Assembly: GCA_003511885.1 (NCBI GenBank)
Contig: DOIX01000423.1
Coordinates: forward strand, 1 to 11,835
Reading direction: 5' to 3'
Length of the DNA: 11,835 nucleotides
Source of the DNA: Cyanobacteria bacterium UBA11153
GTDB lineage: Bacteria; Cyanobacteriota; Cyanobacteriia; Cyanobacteriales; Coleofasciculaceae
The stretch's first letter is position 1. Every line of letters starts with the position of its first letter. The notes under the pieces are model-generated. The model worked only from the letters and a program-made list of their open reading frames with translations. It made no database searches and had not been told where the DNA came from. A program made the translations under genes and the position numbers. Shown one piece after another: positions 7,350-11,835 of this stretch.

Positions 7350-7484
7350 GGAGCAATAGCTTGAAGTTGATTTTTGAGATTGACAGGCAGGGTGGCTTTA
7401 CCAATTTGCCTACCCCCAGATAGTCTGGGGGACAGGATTTGAACCTGTAAGTACCCTACGGGTTTTAAATTGAACTTGTACTCC
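7350..7484 (-). ncRNA. tRNA-like module 1: YrlA-type Y RNA or permuted tRNA
   Basis: The predicted transcript starts near G7484. Leader GGAGTACAAGTTCAATTT runs to 7467; then GTAGGG (7459-7454), variable TACTT, perfect T-arm ACAGG-TTCAAAT-CCTGT (7448-7432) and CCCCCAG (7431-7425). A loop (ACTAT) leads to CTGGGGG (7419-7413), TA, D-arm with GGC/GCC and a GG-containing loop (7410-7394), and CCCTGC (7392-7387). The acceptor stem pairs 7 of 7 (8 if A7424-T7420 is counted, leaving a 3-nt loop). CCCTGC pairs with GTAGGG 6 of 6 (one G-U). Beyond it, leader ATTT pairs trailer AAAT, leader AAGTT pairs trailer AACTT (7368-7364), and leader GGAGTA pairs TGCTCC (7355-7350). So T-arm, closed acceptor stem and D-arm sit on one long stem, as in YrlA Y RNAs, which mimic tRNA and bind Ro. 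If the halves were joined the loop would read CTGTCA+C (anticodon GUC), the permuted-tRNA alternative. Confidence 0.75.
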
Positions 7485-7490
7485 ATTTTT

Positions 7491-7520
7491 ATTATAACTG
7501 ATAACTTGTTTTATTTTCAA
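7491..7520 (-). promoter_or_regulatory. Sigma-70 promoter of the tRNA-like RNA locus
   Basis: Minus-strand -35 TTGAAA (7520-7515; 5 of 6 to consensus), 18-nt spacer, and a perfect -10 TATAAT (7496-7491). The expected start is near G7484, exactly at the beginning of the leader that pairs with the trailer of module 1. With the terminator at 7131-7164 this defines a stand-alone unit of about 350 nt. Confidence 0.82.
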
Positions 7521-7551
7521 TAATCGTGTTAAATTTCATTTATTTTCACTC

Positions 7552-7609
7552 AGGATGGGCAGTCCCTATTAAAATAATCATTAGAGTTAGATTGGGGACT
7601 GCCCATCCT
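7552..7609. repeat. Perfect 15-bp inverted repeat (AGGATGGGCAGTCCC)
   Basis: AGGATGGGCAGTCCC (7552-7566) and its perfect reverse complement (7595-7609), 28-nt loop. It is a likely dispersed cyanobacterial intergenic repeat, between the tRNA-like locus and the conserved gene at 7711-8442. It has no T-run on the minus strand, so it is not an obvious terminator for that gene. Its right arm is followed by CCTATAGATA (7607-7616), a 10-mer repeated at the end of the next repeat. Confidence 0.7.
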
Positions 7610-7643
7610 ATAGATACAGATTCTATTGATTGATAGTGGGAAT

Positions 7644-7679
7644 GGTGCGTTAGCTTGCGCATAATGCACCCTATAGATA
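7644..7679. repeat. Inverted repeat GGTGCGTTA / TAATGCACC
   Basis: GGTGCGTTA (7644-7652) pairs with TAATGCACC (7662-7670) over 9 positions including one G-T, around GCTTGCGCA. The motif resembles the abundant cyanobacterial GGTGCGTTA...TAACGCACC repeats. It is followed by CCTATAGATA (7670-7679), the same 10-mer as after the preceding repeat, so the two may have arrived or duplicated together. Confidence 0.6.
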
Positions 7680-7710
7680 GATGCTTTACGTAATTCTTGA
7701 GAGTTATCAT

Positions 7711-8442
7711 CTACGGCGCAAATAAATAACCAAAAATGGCACTAGCAACTTGTCGCTGCTGCACTTCTCTGCTGTTTGCTTCCTCTCTAGCTTGAATTAC
7801 TGCTTTTTGCAGGATATCCACTCTCCGTAGCATAAGATTCACTCTGTCTTGAGGCAGTGCCCCGGAAAACTCGATCAAACTCCAAGTGCCTTCCACAACA
7901 TCTTTGGAAACTTCTTTGATTTGGGCTGGATGATGTTCGGTTGCTTCATAAGCGACAACGAAATCAGTAATTTTCTTGGTTTTTACTGTTTCTTTGGGTA
8001 GGGTAACGTAACAACCGCGATTGGGATCGTGTTGCCAATCTTTGTCGATGGGAAGTACGGGTAATGCGGCAATAAATGTTTTGATATCCTGAAGTTGTTT
8101 TTCCAGAAATAAGAGATAGGAAACTGGTACGTCAGGAATGAGAGTTTGTCCATCGATGATTACTGAGGCTTTTGCTTCGGTATTGGCATAATCCTGAGTG
8201 GCAGCCAAGTCTAAAAATTCCGAGCAAGCTTGGACGAATTTTTCAATTAAATCCTCAGCTTTGAGGGTTAATTTCTGGGATTCAGGGGGATAGATGTAAC
8301 CATCCTCTTCTCTGGGTTGATAGCTTCGGCTTAATCCTTGAAATAATGCGGTTTTTTGAGATAGTTGGGATATTTCTGTTTTGCCTTTGCTGGCATTGGC
8401 TTTAACGGATTGCAATACGGCGATTAATTGGTTTAGTTTCAT
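7711..8442 (-). CDS. Conserved protein of unknown function (MKLNQ... family)
   Basis: Protein of 243 aa from the ATG at 8442, preceded by GGAAG 5 nt upstream; the frame extends to a GTG at 8460, but MKLNQLIAVLQSVKA is the family-like start. Soluble, no signal peptide or membrane segment. Recognisable conserved-looking segments are LFQGLSRSYQPREEDGYIYP, the acidic-helical LTAED-like stretch, VPVSYLLFLEKQLQDIKTFI, YEATEHHPAQ and the C-terminal LQKAVIQAREEANSREV. I recall similar proteins in actinobacteria and phages as an uncharacterised family (DUF7873-like, unverified). The HEAT-like pattern is absent, and no nuclease or NTPase motif is visible. It is the nearest gene upstream of the tRNA-like RNA locus on the same strand, about 225 bp from its promoter, so it may act with those RNAs; that is inference from position only. 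Confidence 0.8.
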   Translation of the reverse strand: MKLNQLIAVLQSVKANASKGKTEISQLSQKTALFQGLSRSYQPREEDGYIYPPESQKLTLKAEDLIEKFVQACSEFLDLAATQDYANTEAKASVIIDGQTLIPDVPVSYLLFLEKQLQDIKTFIAALPVLPIDKDWQHDPNRGCYVTLPKETVKTKKITDFVVAYEATEHHPAQIKEVSKDVVEGTWSLIEFSGALPQDRVNLMLRRVDILQKAVIQAREEANSREVQQRQVASAIFGYLFAP

Positions 8443-8529
8443 GTTACTTCCAAATTTCACTAGAATTTAGGATCTAAAAATTTATCCCAGTCTGGTTTTG
8501 AGCTTTATCAAATTTCATTATTGAAACAG

Positions 8530-8593
8530 CCCTGCTTTATTAAGCGGGGAAATGGATTCAAAGCCCCCCTTAATAAGGGGGATTTAGGGGGAT
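8530..8593. repeat. Two adjacent hairpin repeats (CCCTGCTT... and CCCCCTTAATAAGGGGG)
   Basis: CCCTGCTT (8530-8537) pairs with AAGCGGGG (8542-8549), 8 pairs with one G-T and a TATT loop. Next, CCCCCTT (8565-8571) pairs with AAGGGGG (8575-8581), loop AAT, followed by GATTTAGGGGGATC. The second is a widely scattered cyanobacterial intergenic repeat type. Both share a TTAATAAG-like centre. They lie between the conserved unknown gene and the broken SDR gene; neither has a T-run on the minus strand. Confidence 0.65.
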
Positions 8594-8654
8594 CGACAAT
8601 ATCTAAACTCATAATTAGCAACTTGGATTAAATACCTTATTCTTCCTTTTCCCT

Positions 8655-9425
8655 TTACCAGGGATAAGGGGCATAATCTTTCATAAAATAACCATAAATG
8701 GGGATATCATCATTTTCTATACCTTGAACAATCGGATCGTAAATTCTTGCCATACCATCAATTACATCTAAGGGCGTATAAAAATTTTGCTCTGTTTGGA
8801 TGCGCATTTTCTTAGGATCGGGATTTTCATTCGTAATCCAACCTGTATCCACACTATTCATAAAAATATGATCCTCAGCATAAGCTGCCGCCGAGGTGCG
8901 TGTCATCATATTTAAGGCTGCTTTTGCCATATTGGTGTGGGGATGATAGGGTGTTTTGCTGTCGCGGTTAAATTGTCCTTCCATAGCAGAAACATTGATA
9001 ATAAAGCGTCTGGGAAAGGGCGAAGCCATCAGTAATGGCTTTAGTTTACTATTGATGATGAAAGGCGCGATCGCATTTACTAGCTGTACTTCTAGTAACT
9101 CAATAGTATTAACATCTTCCAGCTTTAGCAACCAGCTATTCGTTGGGCGTAAATCCAGTTGTTGTCCATCTCTATCAAATCGATTATTTGGGAAGTATTT
9201 ACTAATCGTATCGGGAAGGTAATCTTGGTAGTTTACTTGACTTTCTAGTAAAATATTTTGGTTTTGAGTTAATTCGGCTTTCCCCAGATTACGATTGCTA
9301 AAAATTAAGGCTTTTGCTTTTTTTGATAAGATTTGCGCTTGTTCATTTTCTTGATTGAGTAAATGTTGATAAAATGCCAAGGGACGTTTGATGGTTTGAG
9401 CGGCATTGTTAATAATAATATTTTG
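8655..9425 (-). pseudogene. 5'-truncated SDR-family oxidoreductase, fused to tRNA-Glu remnant
   Basis: About 256 codons of the C-terminal part of a short-chain dehydrogenase/reductase. It begins at the NNAG-equivalent motif (IIINNAAQTIKRPLAFYQHL). It continues through the catalytic-Ser region FIINVSAMEGQF and HPHTNMAKAALNMMTRTSAA, where the usual YxxxK is TNMAK, and MNSVDTGWITNENP, to the end GYFMKDYAPYPW. That Tyr-less motif and the terminal FxKDYxPxxW are, as far as I recall, normal for this long SDR subfamily. Missing is the whole N-terminal part, including the TGxxxGIG dinucleotide-binding motif. Upstream, the open frame continues to an ATG at 9515, but those 30 residues are only tRNA sequence read as protein. 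Without its nucleotide site the product should be inactive; the C-terminal frame itself is undamaged, so the break may be recent. Junction near 9421-9427. Confidence 0.8.
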
Positions 9426-9479
9426 AACCTCCAACCTCTTTCCTGAAAAGAAAGTACTCTTCCGTTGAGCTATAGTCCC
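9422..9479 (-). pseudogene. tRNA-Glu(UUC), truncated in the T-loop
   Basis: Read 9479 to 9422: GGGACTA, TA, D-arm GCTC-AACGGAA-GAGT, A26, perfect anticodon stem CTTTC/GAAAG with loop TTTTCAG (anticodon UUC, U33 and A37 present), variable AGGTT, T-stem GGAGG and TTCAAA. Then the sequence changes to SDR coding DNA: the second T-stem strand, the 3' acceptor strand and position 73 are absent. The remaining parts are undamaged, so a sudden break rather than slow decay is indicated. It lies 9 nt after the preceding tRNA, as in tRNA arrays. Confidence 0.8.
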
Positions 9480-9488
9480 CAAACAGGT

Positions 9489-9561
9489 GGGAATGAGGGA
9501 GACTTGAACTGCCAATTTCTGCGATGCCGTCGCAGCCCTCTTCCAATTGAGCTACCAATCC
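9489..9561 (-). tRNA. tRNA-Ala(GGC)-like gene with C33
   Basis: Exactly 73 positions, conventional order. Acceptor GGATTGG/TCATTCC pairs 6 of 7 (one T-T, one G-T), TA at 8-9, D-arm GCTC-AATTGGAA-GAGG, perfect anticodon stem CTGCG/CGCAG, T-loop TTCAAGT with T-stem GGCAG/CTCCC (one C-C mismatch), position 73 C, no encoded CCA. The loop ACGGCAT gives anticodon GGC (Ala), but position 33, almost always U, is C. Acceptor and T-stem mismatches and C33 suggest a diverged array tRNA, perhaps poorly functional. It lacks the G3-U70 pair used by alanyl-tRNA synthetase (A-U here), so the Ala identity rests on the anticodon only. Confidence 0.7.
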
Positions 9562-9587
9562 CCAATTCCTGAAATTAAGTATACTAC

Positions 9588-9616
9588 ATTATGTATTTTT
9601 TGGTAATGGATGTCAA
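9588..9616 (-). promoter_or_regulatory. Near-consensus sigma-70 promoter of the tRNA pair
   Basis: Minus-strand -35 TTGACA (9616-9611, perfect), 17-nt spacer, -10 CATAAT (9593-9588, 5 of 6). The start would be near 9581, about 20 nt before the tRNA-Ala-like gene. A promoter this strong, still intact, implies the array remnant and the SDR fragment are transcribed. Confidence 0.85.
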
Positions 9617-9708
9617 GTCTTTAACCAAAAATCTCCGACTTCTTGCTTGTAATCGGGGATTGGGAGGATCCCATTTTAACTGAGATCTTGCACCATTCTC
9701 AATAGCAG

Positions 9709-9757
9709 GGAGGCAGAGCCTCCAAACCCTCGTTCCCAGGTTCAACCTGGGAACGAG
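9709..9757. repeat. Cyanobacterial palindrome pair (GGAGGC and CTCGTTCCCAGG)
   Basis: GGAGGC-AGA-GCCTCC (9709-9723) followed by CTCGTTCCCAGG (9729-9740) and CCTGGGAACGAG (9746-9757), a perfect 12-bp stem with loop TTCAA. This GAGGC/CTCGTTCCC combination is a highly repeated intergenic family in many cyanobacteria (recalled). It lies between the esterase gene and the tRNA promoter. Confidence 0.75.
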
Positions 9758-9781
9758 AAAAACTGACTCAATTAGAATTTT

Positions 9782-9829
9782 AGTCCATTTTAATGGACTT
9801 GAGCTATTAGACAGGGACTTAAGTCCCTG
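9782..9829. repeat. Palindrome pair (AGTCCATT and CAGGGACTTAAGTCCCTG)
   Basis: AGTCCATT (9782-9789) / AATGGACT (9792-9799) with a TT loop, then TGAGCTATTAGA and the perfect 18-mer palindrome CAGGGACTTAAGTCCCTG (9812-9829). This composite also looks like a dispersed cyanobacterial repeat. With the previous pair it fills most of the 290-bp gap; no gene is credible there. Confidence 0.7.
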
Positions 9830-9906
9830 GCGGATTTTCGGGGTTACCGACAATGATGCAAGTTATGAGTTTTCACATGGAATTTAGCGAATTGAAACTG
9901 AAATTA

Positions 9907-11085
9907 TTAGGAAACTTCTACAGTATCCCGATTCAACTCAGCTTTTTGGGCTGATTTCTTCTTAGATTTACCGTACAAAAACCCACCTAATCCTAGCAAT
10001 CCTAAAGCAATTGGAGATGTGGGTTCAGGAACAGACTTAGGCTCTGGAGAAAGTGCTTGCCAAGCAGCTTGTGCCAATTGTTTATGCCCCTCGGTTGTCG
10101 GATGAATACCATCCCAGAATAAATAATTATCGGGTTCGTTACAAATAGTGAATGTAGTTTCATTTAAGCAGGAGTCCGTCACATTTGTAAAACCAAATTG
10201 TCCCGGATTCGCCCGCAGCTTATTCAATTCACTAAAGACATCCAAACCGATAATATTGATATCCGGTATGGCTCCTTCTAAACTATCGATCGCGTTATCT
10301 AAGAGGGTGTTATGAGCAACAGTCTTAGCCGTCAGAATGTCAGAAGCAACGGGAGGATTCGGACTTAAAGCGCGAGGTGTCTTGCCTAAATCTGGTAAAT
10401 TAGGCACTAAAAAATTCCGAGCGCCAAGGGCATAAAGTGACTGGATAGCTGTGGCTAAATTCCCCACTGATTCGACAGGATTACTATCAGGAACTGTTTG
10501 ATAATCATTAGGACCGGCGAAGACTACATAAAGAGCATCTTCATCTGCCTTTTGACCAATTGCCGCTAAATCATTGGCAAAGAAACCAACTTGAGTAAGG
10601 ACTCCTGGCACAGCTTGACCAAACTCTCCTGCACCAAATTGTCCAGTTTGTGCTGCACCGAAAGCGAAGTTAACGCTGTTAGTCGCAGTTGCACCATTAA
10701 AGAAGGGACTAACTACAGGTTGACCATTGAGAAAAGTAATCGGGGAAGGTGTGGGATTTTGAGGAGATAATACAGATAATGTGGTGGAAGCTTTGAGATC
10801 GATTCCCAAATCTTGTGCTAAATAATCCGCCCAATTCAAACCATTAGAAAAACGTCCTCCCGAATCATAAGGGGGTACTAGTGGCTGAATTGGCGGTATC
10901 ACTGTTCCTGGAGGAAGCAGTTCCGGAGGTATTGCATTTGCCGCTTTCGTCGCATTATAAATGTTACCAGGATCCGAGAGGCTATCTCCAAAAACATACA
11001 TGCGATCGAATGTGATAGCCTCTGCCGTCACAGGCAACATGAAGGTAAAAAGGGTAAAACCTGCCGCAACAATTGGTTTATTCAT
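9907..11085 (-). CDS. Secreted GDSL (SGNH) esterase/lipase with PEP-CTERM anchor
   Basis: Protein of 392 aa from the ATG at 11085. MNKPIVAAGFTLFTFMLPVT followed by AEA is a signal peptide, whereas the 25 residues from an ATG at 11160 do not look like one. SGNH landmarks (numbering from 11085): block I VFGDSLSDPG with nucleophile Ser about 35, block II Gly in NFAFGAAQTG (about 143), block III GPNDY (Asn about 193) and block V WDGIHPTTEGH with Asp about 325 and His about 328. The catalytic set is complete. The C-terminus has VPEP (about 352-355), a hydrophobic helix (SPIALGLLGLGGFLYG) and a basic tail, the PEP-CTERM sorting signal that is processed by an exosortase during export to the surface or exopolysaccharide. 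The N-terminal region has a Pro-rich insert (IPPELLPPGTVIPPIQPLVP). It hydrolyses an ester whose nature cannot be read from sequence. A terminator-like hairpin lies about 80 nt upstream. Confidence 0.92.
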   Translation of the reverse strand: MNKPIVAAGFTLFTFMLPVTAEAITFDRMYVFGDSLSDPGNIYNATKAANAIPPELLPPGTVIPPIQPLVPPYDSGGRFSNGLNWADYLAQDLGIDLKASTTLSVLSPQNPTPSPITFLNGQPVVSPFFNGATATNSVNFAFGAAQTGQFGAGEFGQAVPGVLTQVGFFANDLAAIGQKADEDALYVVFAGPNDYQTVPDSNPVESVGNLATAIQSLYALGARNFLVPNLPDLGKTPRALSPNPPVASDILTAKTVAHNTLLDNAIDSLEGAIPDINIIGLDVFSELNKLRANPGQFGFTNVTDSCLNETTFTICNEPDNYLFWDGIHPTTEGHKQLAQAAWQALSPEPKSVPEPTSPIALGLLGLGGFLYGKSKKKSAQKAELNRDTVEVS

Positions 11086-11163
11086 GGTTTTCTGCACGCC
11101 TTGATGATGTTTACAAAATAGATAACAGACGCAATTTTCTGGTGGGATTGCTTCACGCACATC

Positions 11164-11218
11164 AAAAAAAGACGAGATGAAAATTTATTCATTTCACCTT
11201 TTCCCTCCGATCTCGTCT
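11164..11218 (-). terminator. Terminator-like hairpin just upstream of the esterase
   Basis: On the minus strand AGACGAGAT (11218-11210) pairs perfectly with ATCTCGTCT (11178-11170), followed by a run of T (11170-11164). The 31-nt loop holds a further small pairing (TGAAA/TTTCA). It points toward the esterase, 79 nt before its ATG. It either ends an unseen minus-strand transcript from the 11219-11835 gap or acts as an attenuator in the esterase leader. Confidence 0.65.
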
Positions 11219-11780
11219 GCTCGATCAAAGCTCGCAATTTCTAACAATTGCTCGCTTTTTATTCCTCTGACACCCTGAAATATATAAATTGCTAACCATT
11301 GCTAGCTTTCTCTTCCTCCTACACTCTGGAAGTGTGAGTACTTTCCAGAAACCGAGGCTGATAGGATTGAGCTAACCCCATACTCCTTTTTTAAGGGTGG
11401 GATTGAAATCTCTGTTGCACTCAAGTAGAGAAATCTGCACACCAAATCATCTGTTCGGATGGAGAGAAAGATCTCTTACTTCTTGCTTTTTGCCTATTTG
11501 CCAGACAACTTCCACGCCAATTAATGGCTTGAAGTTAAGAAATATTAAAAAATGTTGGCACAGTTAACTTCAGTCAGCAAATAGTTAACACATCCTCATA
11601 CTTTTCACTCGATCGGCGATAAGTGAATGAGTTGGCTGTCACCACAGCTTGGTAACAGCTTTTGGTTGTGTAAAATATAACTATACCATAAAGTTACCGA
11701 AAATTTACAATCTAATTTTCAGCCTTTATCCATGACACTTCATCCCGCCAAACTGAGTTATACTTCGTAATTAAGCCTTA
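11219..11780. other. Non-coding stretch with hairpins and no credible gene
   Basis: No open frame here looks like a protein on either strand. Visible items: TTCACT (11604-11609) / AGTGAA (11622-11627), and GAAGTTAA (11531-11538) / TTAACTTC (11564-11571), 25 nt apart. There is also an AT-rich stretch with promoter-like hexamers on both strands around 11650-11690 (plus: TTGGTA, 16 nt, TAAAAT; minus: TATAGT). A short plus-strand ATG at 11731 runs only 12 codons. The stretch could be a long regulatory leader, an unrecognised RNA or the decayed end of a neighbouring element. Confidence 0.4.
11236..11331. repeat. Diverged 45-bp tandem duplication
   Basis: Units 11236-11280 (AATTTCTAACAATTGCTCGC...) and 11287-11331 (AATTGCTAACCATTGCTAGC...) match at 35 of 45 positions with no gaps, period 51. 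Both end in a pyrimidine-rich block then CTGAAA/CTGGAA. They lie directly upstream of the terminator-like hairpin on the esterase side. Confidence 0.6.
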
Positions 11781-11835
11781 CTTCATCATGCCTTCACACC
11801 ATCTTCATTATGCCTTCACACAAGCTTCATCATTC
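11781..11835. repeat. 22-bp tandem repeat with CTTCA every 11 bp, running off the edge
   Basis: Units 11781-11802 and 11803-11824 match at 19 of 22 positions, and a third begins at 11825. Each unit contains two CTTCA motifs, so CTTCA starts at 11781, 11792, 11803, 11814 and 11825, exactly 11 bp apart (TGAAG on the minus strand). One motif per helical turn is the arrangement of OmpR/PhoB-type response-regulator sites; a simple minisatellite is the alternative. The end lies outside the window. Confidence 0.65.

Noticed and set aside
7314..7386. Group I intron or permuted intron-exon arrangement between the modules
   Set aside because: No group I core elements could be recognised and the space is too short for a catalytic core.
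7205..7484. Ordinary tandem tRNAs: 3' half, complete tRNA, 5' half
   Set aside because: The central tRNA would need CTGGGGG to pair with CCTCTCC (two mismatches) and has no anticodon stem, while the permuted reading pairs both acceptors and both anticodon stems.
9426..9515. First 30 codons of the SDR frame as a real N-terminus
   Set aside because: These bases are the 3' half of the tRNA-Ala-like gene and the tRNA-Glu; the protein similarity begins only at the VQNIIINNAAQT segment.
9584..9853. Minus-strand open frame of 89 codons
   Set aside because: It is read straight through the palindromic repeats and the tRNA promoter; the translation has no protein-like character.
11391..11415. CRISPR-like end motif (GGGATTGAAAT)
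   Set aside because: It occurs once, without a repeat-spacer series; no CRISPR array is present in the window.
11731..11769. Short plus-strand frame starting ATGACACTTCATCC
   Set aside because: Only 12 codons and no Shine-Dalgarno; not credible as a gene.

Overview
The window looks like chromosome of a filamentous or Oscillatoriales-type cyanobacterium. The evidence is three HIP1 octamers (GCGATCGC at 405-412, 566-573 and 9067-9074), a cyanobacterial-type PilA/GH pilin, a Uma2-family nuclease-like gene, a PEP-CTERM exported esterase, and several palindromic intergenic repeats of the kind scattered through cyanobacterial genomes. I cannot name the species.

Left half (1-6722, all plus strand): an acuC-type deacetylase (140-1066); a 338-bp gap with a MITE-like inverted-repeat element; a Uma2-family protein (1405-2103); a methyltransferase with extra C-terminal domains (2301-3647); a type IV pilin with a strong ribosome binding site (3822-4397); a hairpin with a T-run (4445-4487); and a TPR protein with a SPINDLY/OGT (GT41) domain (4506-6722). 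Methyltransferase, pilin and GT41 protein together suggest a pilus assembly and modification locus.

Middle (6719-9616, all minus strand) is the most unusual part. A promoter (TTGAAA-18-TATAAT, 7491-7520) and an intrinsic terminator (7131-7164) bracket about 350 nt of non-coding DNA holding two tandem tRNA-like modules. In both, the T-arm half lies upstream of the D-arm half, the acceptor stem is closed by a short loop, and the flanking leader and trailer pair to extend the anticodon stem. This circularly permuted tRNA shape is what is known for YrlA-type bacterial Y RNAs, the non-coding partners of Ro/TROVE proteins, so I call them YrlA-like RNAs. Circularly permuted tRNA genes are the alternative. 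The next gene upstream on the same strand (8442-7711) encodes a conserved protein of unknown function. Further upstream a consensus promoter (TTGACA-17-CATAAT) drives a tRNA-Ala-like gene and a tRNA-Glu that is cut off inside its T-loop, where it is fused to the C-terminal half of an SDR gene that has lost its Rossmann start.

Right end (9617-11835): a cluster of palindromic repeats, a secreted GDSL esterase with a PEP-CTERM anchor (11085-9907, minus), and about 750 bp without a gene. That stretch holds a minus-strand terminator-like hairpin just ahead of the esterase, a diverged 45-bp tandem duplication, hairpins, and at the very edge a series of CTTCA motifs at exact 11-bp spacing.
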